From Microlunatus elymi (GTDB taxonomy: Bacteria; Actinomycetota; Actinomycetes; Propionibacteriales; Propionibacteriaceae), in assembly GCF_007362775.1 (NCBI RefSeq), contig NZ_CP041692.1, positions 1,364,001 to 1,428,000 of the forward strand: a stretch of DNA of 64,000 nt. Reading direction: 5' to 3'. The position numbers and the translations under genes are program-made. Each line of letters opens with the position of its first letter. Position 1 is the stretch's first letter. A model generated the notes under the pieces. That model saw nothing but the letters and a program-made list of their open reading frames with translations, did no database searches and was not told the DNA's origin. This document shows positions 7,967 to 16,520 of this stretch, one piece after another.

Positions 7967-10138
7967 ATGGCAGACGCACCCGCACCCACCTATCCGCAAA
8001 CCCGCGCCGGCGACGTGGTCGAGGAGTTGCACGGCCACCGCATCGCCGACCCGTACCGATGGCTGGAGGACCCGGACTCACCGGAGACGGCGGACTGGGT
8101 GCTGCGGCAGAACGCGTACACCGAGGAGGCATTCGCCGAGATCGGTGAGCGAGCCTGGTTCACCGAACTGATGAACAAGATCATCCGCCGGCCGCGCGCC
8201 GGAATGCCGGTGAAGAAGGGCGGCAAGTATTTCGTCAGCCGCAACGACGGCAGCCTGAACCAGGATCAGATCTTCGTCGCCGACACCTTCGACGAACTGC
8301 GGGCCGGTGGCGGTGCGGGCCGATCAGCCCGGGGTGCTCGGATGATCTTGGACCCGAACACGTTGTCCGAGGACGGCACCACCTCGGTACGAGGGTTCCA
8401 GACCAGCTTGGACGGACGCTTCTTCAGCTATCAGGTCAGCGAGGGTGGCAGCGACTGGGTCGACTTCGTGCTGCTCGAGACCGCCACCGGCGAACCGGTC
8501 GACGACGCGCCGATCCAGACCAAGTTCGGGTCTCCCAGCTGGCTTCCGGACAACACGAGCTACCTCTACGAGGCCGTTCCACACGTGGGACGAGCCGACG
8601 GTTCCCAAGCCGGACAGGTGAAGACCGGGCTGTTGAAGCTGCACCAAGTCGGCCGGCCGGAGGACGACGACCAGGTCATCGTCGACATCCGCGACGACTA
8701 CACCCAGGGCATCGTGGACAAGCAGGTGTCGGTGGACGGCAAGTACGTTGCCGTCTATCTGATCGAGGGCACCGAGAACGTCAACCGGCTGTGGCTGCTC
8801 AAGATCACCGAGGTGGACGGACGCAGCATCCTGTCGGATCCGATCAAACTGATCGACACCGCGTACGCCTGGTTCGAATTCGTCCGCAGCGACGGCGACA
8901 AGATCATCTTGTACACCGATCATGAAGCCGACCGTGGCCGGGTGGTGCAGATCGATCTTGCGGAGTTCGAGCGCACCGGGGAATTGCGGCTCGAAGAGTT
9001 GATCGCCGAGACGGATGACGCCGTGCTGGCGGTGGCAGCGGCCGGGGACGAATTGATCATGGTCCGGCTGGCGGATGCTCAACCGGTCATCACTCGGTAC
9101 GGGCTGGACGGATCGTTGCTGGGTAAGGTCGAGATCACCGGTGGCGCGGTCACCGGCTTGTGGGCGCGGCCGGATTCGCAGGAGTGGTTCGTCGGACTGT
9201 CCACGGTCACCTCGCCGACTCGGTCCTACCGGGTGGAGACCGGCAGCGGCCACGCGGAGCCCCTTGATGATCTTGTCCCGCCCGGCGCCGATTTCGACCC
9301 GCCAGCGTACGCCGTCGAGCGCCGACGGGCGACCAGCAGGGACGGCACCCCGGTCCCGTACTTCCTGATCACGCCGACGGACTCTGCAACAGAGCAACGG
9401 GATCCGAGCCCTGAGTCGCACCAGCCGCGGCCGACACTGCTCTACGGCTACGGCGGCTTCAACATCCCGGTCGAGGCCGACTACCGCCCCATGTGGTCGG
9501 GTTGGCTCGCGGCCGGTGGAGTGATCGCGATCGCCAACCTGCGCGGTGGTGGCGAGTACGGCAAGTCCTGGTACGACGCCGGACGGCTCGCCGACAAGCA
9601 GAATGTCTTCGATGACTTCATCGCGGTCGGTGATCATCTGGTCGCCACAGGAGTCACCACCCATGATCAACTCGCCATCCATGGTCGCAGCAACGGCGGA
9701 CTTCTGGTCGGCGCAACGATGACCCAGCGGCCGGACCTTGCGGCGGTTGCACTGCCCGGCGTCGGAGTGCTGGATCTGCTGCGATTCCACAAGTTCACCG
9801 CCGGTGCGGCCTGGACCTCCGACTACGGAAACCCTGATGACAAGGCGGAGTTCGAGATTGCCCTGGCCTACTCGCCGCTGCACAACATCTCCGCAGCGGG
9901 CTACCCGGCGACCTTGATCATGACCGGTGATCATGACGACCGGGTGGTCCCGCTGCACAGCCACAAGTTCACCGCAACCCTGCAGCGGGCACAGCAGGGC
10001 GAGGCCCCGGTGCTGACCCGGATCGAAACCCAGACCGGCCACGGCATGGGCAAACCCGCCGCCATGGTCGCCGCCGAACTCGCCGACATGCTCGCCTTCG
10101 CCGCCCACTACACCGGGCTCCGGGTGCCACCGCAGTGA
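7967..10138 (+). CDS. Prolyl oligopeptidase family serine peptidase (S9A)
   Basis: A 723-residue cytoplasmic serine peptidase that cleaves short peptides after proline. The N-terminal PADPYRWLEDP-like segment (IADPYRWLEDPDS, about residues 24-36) leads into a beta-propeller (about 75-420), then an alpha/beta hydrolase domain. Catalytic residues are visible: Ser575 in GRSNGG, Asp in GDHDDR (655-659), His692 in TGHG. The oxyanion segment YGYGGFN precedes the nucleophile. No signal peptide is present. ATG 7967 is chosen because the family N-terminus begins shortly after and CAGGCT lies seven bases upstream; the frame extends further upstream without homology. Confidence 0.93.
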   Translation: MADAPAPTYPQTRAGDVVEELHGHRIADPYRWLEDPDSPETADWVLRQNAYTEEAFAEIGERAWFTELMNKIIRRPRAGMPVKKGGKYFVSRNDGSLNQDQIFVADTFDELRAGGGAGRSARGARMILDPNTLSEDGTTSVRGFQTSLDGRFFSYQVSEGGSDWVDFVLLETATGEPVDDAPIQTKFGSPSWLPDNTSYLYEAVPHVGRADGSQAGQVKTGLLKLHQVGRPEDDDQVIVDIRDDYTQGIVDKQVSVDGKYVAVYLIEGTENVNRLWLLKITEVDGRSILSDPIKLIDTAYAWFEFVRSDGDKIILYTDHEADRGRVVQIDLAEFERTGELRLEELIAETDDAVLAVAAAGDELIMVRLADAQPVITRYGLDGSLLGKVEITGGAVTGLWARPDSQEWFVGLSTVTSPTRSYRVETGSGHAEPLDDLVPPGADFDPPAYAVERRRATSRDGTPVPYFLITPTDSATEQRDPSPESHQPRPTLLYGYGGFNIPVEADYRPMWSGWLAAGGVIAIANLRGGGEYGKSWYDAGRLADKQNVFDDFIAVGDHLVATGVTTHDQLAIHGRSNGGLLVGATMTQRPDLAAVALPGVGVLDLLRFHKFTAGAAWTSDYGNPDDKAEFEIALAYSPLHNISAAGYPATLIMTGDHDDRVVPLHSHKFTATLQRAQQGEAPVLTRIETQTGHGMGKPAAMVAAELADMLAFAAHYTGLRVPPQ

Positions 10139-10157
10139 CGTTTCGCCAGTATCCGGA

Positions 10158-10259
10158 CACAGCCGCGCGCGAAATCTTCTCCCGCACCGGATATTTTGCG
10201 CGCGCGGGTCGTTCTTGAGTGCGGCTGATGGCGGCAGGACGATTTTGCGCGCGGCTGTG
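10158..10259. repeat. Dispersed element with CAGCCGCGCGC inverted ends, copy 1
   Basis: The element is bounded by 19-bp inverted repeats (10158-10176 and 10241-10259, 18 of 19 matching) that start CACAGCCGCGCGC. Inside is a further inverted copy, TATTTTGCGCGCGC, and a GTGCGGCTGA-like segment. A second element with the same ends is at 39821-39937. It lies between two convergent genes. Confidence 0.75.
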
Positions 10260-10277
10260 AACGGTGTTGCGCTTTCC

Positions 10278-11180
10278 TCAGCGCACGCGGGCGATCGCAG
10301 CCGTACGAGGCTGTGGGACCGCGCCGGGATGGATGATCTCGGCCAGCGCCTCGATCCCGTCCACCAACCGCGGACCCGGGCGGACCATCAGGCCGTCACC
10401 GTCGATCGCCCAGACCTGGCATTCGGGCAGACGTTCCATGATCGATCGATCGTCGATGATCTTGACCGCCTGCTGGCAAGCGCCGTCCAGACCGAAGCCG
10501 CAGGGCGAGATGATCATGATCTCCGGCTCGGCCGCGACGACGTCGTCCCAGGTCATCGGCACCGAACGTTGCCGAGGGCGGCAGGCGACCGGCTCGCCAC
10601 CGGCCGCAGTGACCATGTCCGGCATCCAGTGGCCCGCACCGAACAGCGGATCGATCCACTCCAGCACCGCGACCCGCGGCCGCGGCAGACCAGTCACCCG
10701 GTCCTCCACGGCTGCGATCCGACCACGCAATTCCATGATCAACTGATCAGCCCGCCCAGGCACCGAGGCGGCACGTCCGACGGCCCGGATCGACTCCAAC
10801 ACCTCGTCCAGCGAGTACGGATCGAGGGTGACGACCTCGGCGTCGCAGCCGAGTTGTGCGGCGGCATCGCGGACCGTCTCAGTGGGGACCGCGCAGACCC
10901 GGCACAGATCCTGGGTCAAGATCAACTCCGGTTGCAGTGTCGACAACGCACCGGCGTCCAGGGTGTAGAGATCTTCTCCGGCGGCCAGCCGGCGACGGAC
11001 CACGCTGTCGATCTGTGCCTCAGACAACTCGGCCGTGCTCATCCCGCCGACGATGATCTGCTTGTCCTGCCGTGCGCGTGGTGGTTCGTCGCACTCGAAC
11101 GTCACGCCGAGCAACTCGTCCTCCAGGCCGAGTGCGTAGGCGATCTCGGTGGCCGACGGTAGCAGCGAGACGATGCGCAT
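10278..11180 (-). CDS. Cobalamin/iron-siderophore binding-protein-like (BtuF family), no signal peptide
   Basis: A 300-residue protein of the periplasmic-binding helical-backbone family (COG0614). It begins directly with MRIVSLLPSATEIAYALGLED, the usual start of the first lobe, followed by GVTFECDEPP, LEPELIL-like LQPELILTQDLC, and the second lobe with GHWMPDMV. No signal peptide or lipobox precedes it, so it is predicted to remain in the cytoplasm; such solo forms are common in actinobacteria and their role is unclear. No transporter gene adjoins it. The start is supported by TAAGCT six bases upstream (minus strand 11187-11192), a leaderless layout. Confidence 0.8.
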   Translation of the reverse strand: MRIVSLLPSATEIAYALGLEDELLGVTFECDEPPRARQDKQIIVGGMSTAELSEAQIDSVVRRRLAAGEDLYTLDAGALSTLQPELILTQDLCRVCAVPTETVRDAAAQLGCDAEVVTLDPYSLDEVLESIRAVGRAASVPGRADQLIMELRGRIAAVEDRVTGLPRPRVAVLEWIDPLFGAGHWMPDMVTAAGGEPVACRPRQRSVPMTWDDVVAAEPEIMIISPCGFGLDGACQQAVKIIDDRSIMERLPECQVWAIDGDGLMVRPGPRLVDGIEALAEIIHPGAVPQPRTAAIARVR

Positions 11181-11186
11181 GCACTG

Positions 11187-11192
11187 AGCTTA
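11187..11192 (-). promoter_or_regulatory. -10 element TAAGCT of leaderless gene
   Basis: On the minus strand TAAGCT is followed by six bases and the ATG at 11180. No Shine-Dalgarno is visible. Confidence 0.45.
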
Positions 11193-11269
11193 GAAACGTA
11201 CGCGAGTGGGATGATCATCGGCATCGATTCGCCTTCGAGCGGGTGGGTCCGCAAGGTAGCCTGAGCCGT

Positions 11270-11638
11270 GTGAACGACCTGCCCATCTCGTCGAAATATC
11301 GGAGCACCCCGGATGCCGCGGTCTCCGCTGACGAGCGCGAGCAGTTGACCCGCCGGCTGAACGACGCCTTCGCCGCCGGACAGCTTGATCAGGACGATTA
11401 TTCGGCCAAGCTCGACCGGCTTTTCTCCGCGCACAGGTTGGGGGAGTTGATCCCGGTGGTGGAAGGGCTGCCGGGGGCACAGTCCTATGCCGAGCCCGAC
11501 GCCGTACGGCAATCGGGCCAGTCCGCGCCGGGCGAGCTGACCGCGGCGCGTTCCGGCAGTCGGCTCACGCTTGCCGTCATCGTCGCCATCGCCCTGGTGG
11601 TGATCATCATCGCGATCCTGCTGGCGATCATTCTGTAG
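11270..11638 (+). CDS. DUF1707 SHOCT-like membrane protein
   Basis: A 122-residue protein with an N-terminal DUF1707 domain (about residues 16-66: SADEREQLTRRLNDAFAAGQLDQDDYSAKLDRLFSA in outline), then a flexible linker and one C-terminal membrane helix of valine/isoleucine/leucine (about 98-122) that ends the protein. The domain is widespread in actinobacteria, often attached to membrane anchors; function is unknown. GTG 11270 is chosen because TAGCCT at 11257-11262 lies seven bases upstream, fitting a leaderless transcript. Confidence 0.75.
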   Translation: MNDLPISSKYRSTPDAAVSADEREQLTRRLNDAFAAGQLDQDDYSAKLDRLFSAHRLGELIPVVEGLPGAQSYAEPDAVRQSGQSAPGELTAARSGSRLTLAVIVAIALVVIIIAILLAIIL

Positions 11639-11756
11639 TGCCGGCCTGTAGTGCCGGCCTGGTCTCGGGGGAGTTAGTCGATCCTAAGTTTCTTTGTGAA
11701 CAAGCCCACACCGACCGAGTCGCAGGATCGGTTCAGCCGCGGTTAAGGTGAGGTTC

Positions 11757-12632
11757 GTGCCCCGGCAGATCATCACCGGTCAGAAGATCGCTGACCATGT
11801 CAAGCGTCTGGGTGACCTCTACCCGCCGATCCCGCTTGACACCGTGGACCGCACCGTCCACAACCCGGAGGCGGTGAAGCAGCGCTACGGACATGTGCTG
11901 GATTATCTGGCCCGGGTCGAGCTCGAGGTCGACCGCAACGTGCTCGAGTTGCTGGTGCTGCTGCCGGACGTGGACGAGACCAACCGGATGTTCTACGCCG
12001 ACGTCTGGCAGCCGCAGGAGATCCAGCACGGTTTGATCTTGGACCGGCTGCAGCAGGATCTTGACATGCCCGCGGCCGAACCGCATCTGGAGGTGTCGTC
12101 CAAGATCAAATTGCTCGGTGCGCTGGCCCATTTCGAGCCGATCCAGAGCGTGGCCAAACTGCTCTACTACCTCACCGGCGCGAGCACCGAGCGTCAGGCC
12201 GTGCTGGCCTACAACCAGCTGAACGAGGGCCTGAACGAGATGGGGGAGCGGGCGATCGCGGAGACGATCATCCACCCGATCAAGCAGCAGGAACCGGGCC
12301 ACTTCGCGTTCTACCAGATGTCGGCGACCGCGATGGTTCAGGCCGGAGAACTCAAACCCTGGCAGCTGTTTCTGGCCCGAGTGCTGCGGGAGAAGTCGTA
12401 CGGCCTGGTCGGCACCAACGGCATGGACCGCTACAAGGCGGACATGGGTGCGGTGATCATGAACCTCGGGATGGAGGACGAGCTGGCCGACTACGCCCGC
12501 GAGATCGGCCGCGTCGAGTCCCGGTTGCTGTGGGCGAACAAGGAGGGCATGGAGGTTCCGACCTACATCCTCAAGGCACTCCATGAGAGTGTTGATCTCT
12601 ATACCGAACGCGAGGCCCGCAAGGCCGGCTGA
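11757..12632 (+). CDS. Ferritin-like diiron protein, possible acyl-ACP desaturase relative
   Basis: A 291-residue soluble helical protein. Two EXXH motifs are visible, EIQH at residues 88-91 and EPGH at 179-182, each preceded by a glutamate-bearing helix (VELEVDRNVLELL about 54-66; STERQAVLAYNQLNE about 143-157). This spacing is the four-helix-bundle pattern of ferritin-like diiron enzymes such as acyl-ACP desaturases and R2-type proteins. The specific reaction is not identifiable, and the assignment is from motifs only. A strong AAGGTGAGG precedes GTG 11757; an alternative GTG at 11748 adds three residues. It stands alone between a membrane protein and the NamZ-like gene. Confidence 0.6.
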   Translation: MPRQIITGQKIADHVKRLGDLYPPIPLDTVDRTVHNPEAVKQRYGHVLDYLARVELEVDRNVLELLVLLPDVDETNRMFYADVWQPQEIQHGLILDRLQQDLDMPAAEPHLEVSSKIKLLGALAHFEPIQSVAKLLYYLTGASTERQAVLAYNQLNEGLNEMGERAIAETIIHPIKQQEPGHFAFYQMSATAMVQAGELKPWQLFLARVLREKSYGLVGTNGMDRYKADMGAVIMNLGMEDELADYAREIGRVESRLLWANKEGMEVPTYILKALHESVDLYTEREARKAG

Positions 12633-12683
12633 TCGGCCCGAACTCGCGATCGCAACATCAATGACGATGTGGAGGGGCAGTCC

Positions 12684-14033
12684 GTGGGACGCAATCATGA
12701 TCATTCATCGACCGCCGGTACAAGGCACAGCGGCGTCAGCCGGAGAGGCTTGATCGCCGGCGTCGGCGCAGGAGTCGCGGCAACTCCGTTCCTGGGTGGC
12801 GTCGCCGCAGCCGCCGAACCGGGCCACGGTCACGGCCGGCACGAGCGCGTCGTGCCCGGTGCCGACGCGGCCGCGGCGGACGGCTGGAAGCCGCTGACCG
12901 GGCAACGGCTCGGCGTCATCACCAATCCGACCGGCATCCTGGCCGGCAGCATGCGCAGCATCGTCGACGAGATGGTCGAGTCCGGTGCGGTCAACGTGGT
13001 CGCCGTCTTCGGTCCCGAACACGGCTTCCGCGGTACGGCGCAGGCCGGCGAGTCCGAGGGCACCTATGTCGACGAACGCACCGGCGTCACCGTCTACGAC
13101 GCGTACGGAGCGAATGCCGACAAGTTCGCCGAGTTCTTCGCCGATGCCGACGTGGAGACGGTCATCTTCGACATCCAGGACGTCGGCGCCCGCTTCTACA
13201 CCTACATCTGGACGATGTATCAGGCGATGGCCGCGGCGGTCCGCTCCGGCCTGGACTTCGTCGTGCTGGACCGGCCGAATCCCGTTGGCGGCAAGGCGAA
13301 CGGGCCGATCATGACCGACGGCTACACCTCCGGCGTCGGCCTGGACAAGATCGTTCAGCAGCACGGGATGACGGTCGGTGAGCTGGCCCGATTCTTCGAC
13401 GGAGAGTTCATGCCCCGTGTCGCCGGCGGCCGGCTGGACGACCGGCTCTCGGTGATCAAGGTTCGCGGCTGGATGCCGGATCAGCTGTTCGCCGAGACCG
13501 GCCTGCGCTGGGTGCTGCCGAGTCCGAACATGCCGACCCCGGACACCGCGCTGCTGTATCCCGGCACCTGTCTGTTCGAGGCGACCAACCTCTCCGAGGG
13601 TCGCGGCACCACCCGGCCGTTCGAGATCATCGGCGCTCCGTACGTCGACTATCACTGGGCCGCGCAGCTGAACAAGCGCGACCTGGCCGGGGTGTACTTC
13701 CGCGAGGCGTACTTCACCCCGACCTTCTCCAAGAATGCGAATGAGGTCTGCGGCGGGGTCCAGGTGCACCTCACCGACCCGCATCGGCTGGACGCCATCC
13801 GGGTGGCGACCGAGATGCTGGTCGCGCTGCGCGACCTTTACTCCGACTTCGCCTGGCGAACGTACGCGGCCGACGCCTACCCCGGCCAGTGGCTGGACAA
13901 GCTGACCGGCTCGGCCCGCTTCCGTACCCAGTTCGAGGCGGGTGCCGCAGCCGACGAGATCGTCGCCGGCTGGCGGACCGAGCTCGCCGCCTTCGACCGC
14001 CGCCGCCGGCCCTACCTGCTCTACCGGCGCTGA
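12684..14033 (+). CDS. namZ: Exo-beta-N-acetylmuramidase NamZ-like (DUF1343), Tat-exported
   Basis: A 449-residue secreted protein. The N-terminus has a twin-arginine signal (SRRGLIAGVGAGVAATPFL, about residues 19-37) with an AxA-type end before AEPGHGHG. The mature part matches DUF1343/NamZ: GVITNPTGI, VVAVFGPEHGFRG, VTVYDAYG, FDIQDVGARFYTY, LDRPNPVGG, LSEGRGTT. NamZ enzymes release terminal MurNAc from peptidoglycan fragments, so a role in wall recycling is likely. GTG 12684 follows GGAGGGG (12671-12677) at ideal spacing. The last 13 bases overlap the convergent FAD gene. Confidence 0.88.
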   Translation: MGRNHDHSSTAGTRHSGVSRRGLIAGVGAGVAATPFLGGVAAAAEPGHGHGRHERVVPGADAAAADGWKPLTGQRLGVITNPTGILAGSMRSIVDEMVESGAVNVVAVFGPEHGFRGTAQAGESEGTYVDERTGVTVYDAYGANADKFAEFFADADVETVIFDIQDVGARFYTYIWTMYQAMAAAVRSGLDFVVLDRPNPVGGKANGPIMTDGYTSGVGLDKIVQQHGMTVGELARFFDGEFMPRVAGGRLDDRLSVIKVRGWMPDQLFAETGLRWVLPSPNMPTPDTALLYPGTCLFEATNLSEGRGTTRPFEIIGAPYVDYHWAAQLNKRDLAGVYFREAYFTPTFSKNANEVCGGVQVHLTDPHRLDAIRVATEMLVALRDLYSDFAWRTYAADAYPGQWLDKLTGSARFRTQFEAGAAADEIVAGWRTELAAFDRRRRPYLLYRR

Positions 14034-15250
14034 GGTTCGGTGACGGCCGGATAGCTGGGCAGGTCGATCTTGTCCTCGACGGCCATCGCCTTGGCCATCA
14101 TCGAGGACACCGGCCGATGTCCGGCGATGACGGTCGCCAGTTCGGCGAGCTTCACCCCGTACCGCGTCTTCGGCATGCTCCAACTCGTGCTGCCTGGCGG
14201 CAACTGCTGCCCGGCGGCGATCTGCGGCGCCATCAGCGCTTCGTAGCTGCGCAGCGCCGACGCCAGGTCGGTGCCGGTGGTCAGCTCACCGGCCAGGATG
14301 TAGGCGCCGACCAACGCCAGCGCGGTGCCCTGGCCGCTGGACGGCGACGGGCAGTAGCCCGCGTCACCGAGCAGCACCACCCGGCCGCGGGACAGCTCCG
14401 GCATCTTGACTTGAGCGACGCTGTCGAAGTAGAGGTCGTCCGCCGACTCCAGCGCGGCCACCATGGCCGGCACGTGCCAGTCGGCTCCGGTGAAGCGCTT
14501 GATCAACATCTCCCGGCGGGCGTGCGGATCGTGACGATCCGGCACGACGCTGCCGGGCTGGTCGAGGAAGGTCATGATCGCGTGCGCCAGCGCCGGATCG
14601 TGGTCCGGCCGGATCATCGTCATCCGCCGCTCCGACAGCACGTGCGCCAGCGTCCAGCCGTCCAGCGGCTCGGGCGCCGGCATGGTGAAGTACGCGGTGT
14701 GCCCTCCGACCTGATGCACGTACGGGTCCTCCGGGCCCCAGATCAGCCGGCGGGTCGCCGAGTGCAGACCGTCCGCGGCGACAACCAGGTCGTAGCGCTC
14801 TGTCCGCCCATGCTCGAAGGAAACGCTGATGTGGTCGGTGTGCTCGTCCACGGAGGTGATCTTGTCGTTGAAGCGGAAGTCGACCCGATCCCGTACCGCC
14901 TCGTGCAGGATCTCGCTGATGTCACCACGGAAGATCTCCAGATCGGACACCGGGCCGTGGCCGCCGAACATGTCGATGCCCCAGCGGGCAAAGACCCGAC
15001 CGCGTCCGTTGATGTAGGCGATCCCGTTCTGCGGCAGCCGGGCGTCCATGATGCGGTCGAACAGACCCATCCGTCGAACCGCCTCCTGCGAGTTGCCGCG
15101 CAGGTCGACGAGTTGGCCGGCGGTACGGATGCCCGCCGACCTCTCCACCACCGTCACCTGGACGCCGGACGCGGCCAGTTGATGTGCCAGGGCGGGACCG
15201 GCGATGCCGGCGCCGGAGATCAGGACGTTGTGAACCGGTTGATTGGACAT
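14021..15250 (-). CDS. FAD-dependent monooxygenase (PHBH-type)
   Basis: A 409-residue flavoprotein. The N-terminal dinucleotide fold ISGAGIAGPALAHQLAASGVQ (first 25 residues), the mid-protein DLVVAADG motif and the C-terminal VVLLGDAGYCPSP motif followed by GQGTALALVGAYILA define the p-hydroxybenzoate-hydroxylase-type monooxygenases (TetX/PgaE-like). The substrate is unknown. ATG 15250 is preceded by GGAAGGGAC; an upstream extension to 15346 would run through the operator. The gene is divergent from a TetR repressor at 15399, which probably controls it through the dyad at 15350-15378. Confidence 0.87.
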   Translation of the reverse strand: MSNQPVHNVLISGAGIAGPALAHQLAASGVQVTVVERSAGIRTAGQLVDLRGNSQEAVRRMGLFDRIMDARLPQNGIAYINGRGRVFARWGIDMFGGHGPVSDLEIFRGDISEILHEAVRDRVDFRFNDKITSVDEHTDHISVSFEHGRTERYDLVVAADGLHSATRRLIWGPEDPYVHQVGGHTAYFTMPAPEPLDGWTLAHVLSERRMTMIRPDHDPALAHAIMTFLDQPGSVVPDRHDPHARREMLIKRFTGADWHVPAMVAALESADDLYFDSVAQVKMPELSRGRVVLLGDAGYCPSPSSGQGTALALVGAYILAGELTTGTDLASALRSYEALMAPQIAAGQQLPPGSTSWSMPKTRYGVKLAELATVIAGHRPVSSMMAKAMAVEDKIDLPSYPAVTEPQRR

Positions 15251-15349
15251 GGACGGTCCCTTCCAGGAGGTCGGTTGTTCAAAAGGGTCGTCGATCAGCG
15301 GGTGATCGATCGAGCGCGCTGGGCTGTTGACCGGGATCATACACACGTC

Positions 15350-15378
15350 TTAGACGTTTGTCTCAAACGTTCGTCTAA
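15350..15378. promoter_or_regulatory. TetR operator between FAD monooxygenase and tetR
   Basis: TTAGACG (15350-15356) and CGTCTAA (15372-15378) form perfect 7-bp arms around a 15-bp centre that itself contains TTTG...CAAA. The dyad ends eight bases before the tetR -10 element (TAGAGT, 15386-15391) and lies 100 bp upstream of the divergent monooxygenase start. Confidence 0.7.
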
Positions 15379-15385
15379 AACGCGG

Positions 15386-15391
15386 TAGAGT
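15386..15391 (+). promoter_or_regulatory. -10 element TAGAGT of leaderless tetR
   Basis: TAGAGT is followed by seven bases and the ATG at 15399 with no Shine-Dalgarno, so the mRNA is predicted to begin at the start codon. Confidence 0.5.
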
Positions 15392-15398
15392 CCCGGAC

Positions 15399-15968
15399 AT
15401 GGGAAACCGGGAGGCGCTCCTGGAGGGCGCACGCAAATGCCTGATGGAGAAGGGGTACGCGCACACCACGGCCCGCGACATCGCCGAGGCGGCCGGGGTC
15501 AGCCTGGCCGCGATCGGCTACCACTTCGGCGGCAAGGACGCGCTGATGACCGAGGTGATGATGGGCGCCGGCTCGCGGATCGGCGAGGTGTTGGAGCAGG
15601 CGATGCGTTCGGCCGCCAAGGAGAAGTCGCCGCTGCGTGCCTTCGTCAAGGCCTGGGATGCGACCATGCAGGACTTCCCGGATCGGCGCGAGGTGTTGCT
15701 GAGTCTGCAGGGCGTGGTGCAACTCGCGTTGTCCGCCGAGGTGGGGCAGGACATGCGGGCGGCCGATCGCAAGGCGCTGGACGATCTGGCCGACCTCTAT
15801 CGCCAGGCCGATCCGGACGCCACCGACGCGGAATGCCGGGCGGTGGCCCGGTTGTTCTTCACCCTGCTGAACGGGGTTGCACTGCTCTGGCTGGTCGATC
15901 CGGAGTCGGTGCCCACCGGCGCCCAGCTCAGCGCCGCCGTCGGGGCCCTCGCCGGGTCCGCCGGCTGA
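15399..15968 (+). CDS. TetR-family transcriptional repressor
   Basis: A 189-residue regulator. Residues 1-50 form the TetR helix-turn-helix: REALLEGARKCLMEKGYAHTT, then ARDIAEAAGVSLAAIGYHFGGKDAL, with the GYHFGGK recognition motif. The C-terminal ligand domain is helical. Its divergent partner is an FAD monooxygenase, and the dyad between them is the likely operator. The expected arrangement is repression relieved by the monooxygenase substrate or a related toxic compound; the ligand is unknown. Confidence 0.9.
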   Translation: MGNREALLEGARKCLMEKGYAHTTARDIAEAAGVSLAAIGYHFGGKDALMTEVMMGAGSRIGEVLEQAMRSAAKEKSPLRAFVKAWDATMQDFPDRREVLLSLQGVVQLALSAEVGQDMRAADRKALDDLADLYRQADPDATDAECRAVARLFFTLLNGVALLWLVDPESVPTGAQLSAAVGALAGSAG

Positions 15969-15974
15969 ACCCGT

Positions 15975-16040
15975 TCCCGCGCACCTACGGTGCTCCCGCG
16001 CAAGTTCGTACCTGCGCGGCAGCGCCGACGGTGCGCGGGA
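15975..16040. repeat. Dispersed palindromic repeat, family 1, copy B
   Basis: A 66-bp element with perfect inverted ends TCCCGCGCACC / GGTGCGCGGGA and the inner GCTCCCGCGCAAG - TTCGTA - CCTGCGCGGCAGC hairpin. It matches copies at 7390-7457 and 50835-50900. It lies seven bases after the tetR stop and could act as a terminator there. Confidence 0.85.
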
Positions 16041-16069
16041 GCAGATCGTGACGTGCGAGGTCCGCGGAT

Positions 16070-16098
16070 TTGGGTCCTCAGGCGGGTTGGCGTAAAGT
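16070..16098 (+). promoter_or_regulatory. infA promoter
   Basis: TTGGGT (16070-16075) and TAAAGT (16093-16098) are separated by exactly 17 bp. Transcription would begin near 16105, giving a leader of about 58 bases before infA. It lies 30 bp downstream of repeat copy B and should drive the infA-rpmJ and probably the rpsM transcription unit. Confidence 0.6.
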
Positions 16099-16162
16099 CT
16101 GTCGTCGGCCACCTGTGTCGGTGGTTCGTTGTTTCCTGCTCACCCTTTGCGATTGAGAGTTT

Positions 16163-16384
16163 ATGGCGAAAAAGGAAGGCGCCCTGGAGTTGGAGGGCAC
16201 CGTGGTCGAGGCGCTGCCGAACGCGATGTTTCGCGTCGAGCTGAGCAACGGTCACAAGGTGTTGGCCACCATCAGCGGCAAGATGCGGCAGCACTACATC
16301 CGGATCCTGCCGGCTGACCGTGTTGTCGTGGAGCTTTCCGCCTACGACCTGACCCGCGGTCGGATCGTCTACCGGCACAAGTAA
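16163..16384 (+). CDS. infA: Translation initiation factor IF-1
   Basis: A 73-residue OB-fold protein, [20 protein letters not shown] through [16 protein letters not shown], ending [11 protein letters not shown]-1 binds the ribosomal A site during initiation. Sequence and length are the standard bacterial form. It heads the infA-rpmJ-rpsM-rpsK-rpsD-rpoA-rplQ block; map, which usually lies next to it in relatives, is 8.8 kb upstream here. The Shine-Dalgarno is weak (GAGAG about 8 bases ahead). Confidence 0.98.
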   Translation: MAKKEGALELEGTVVEALPNAMFRVELSNGHKVLATISGKMRQHYIRILPADRVVVELSAYDLTRGRIVYRHK

Positions 16385-16520
16385 GCCCACCTGCGTACGA
16401 GGCCGCCGGGTCGTCGTACCAGGAACGTCCGGTTCGCCGGACACTGCACCACCACCACGCCCCTGAGTTCGTTCCGCGCCGCGCGCGGATTCGGACCGCG
16501 TCAGACAGAAAGTCACTGCG

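Noticed and set aside
8324-10108. A 594-residue minus-strand frame opposite the prolyl oligopeptidase
   Set aside because: The plus strand has complete catalytic motifs; the antisense product is compositionally odd.
15251-15346. Longer N-terminus for the FAD monooxygenase
   Set aside because: The extra residues precede the flavin motif by an unusual distance and overlap the promoter; ATG 15250 has a ribosome site.
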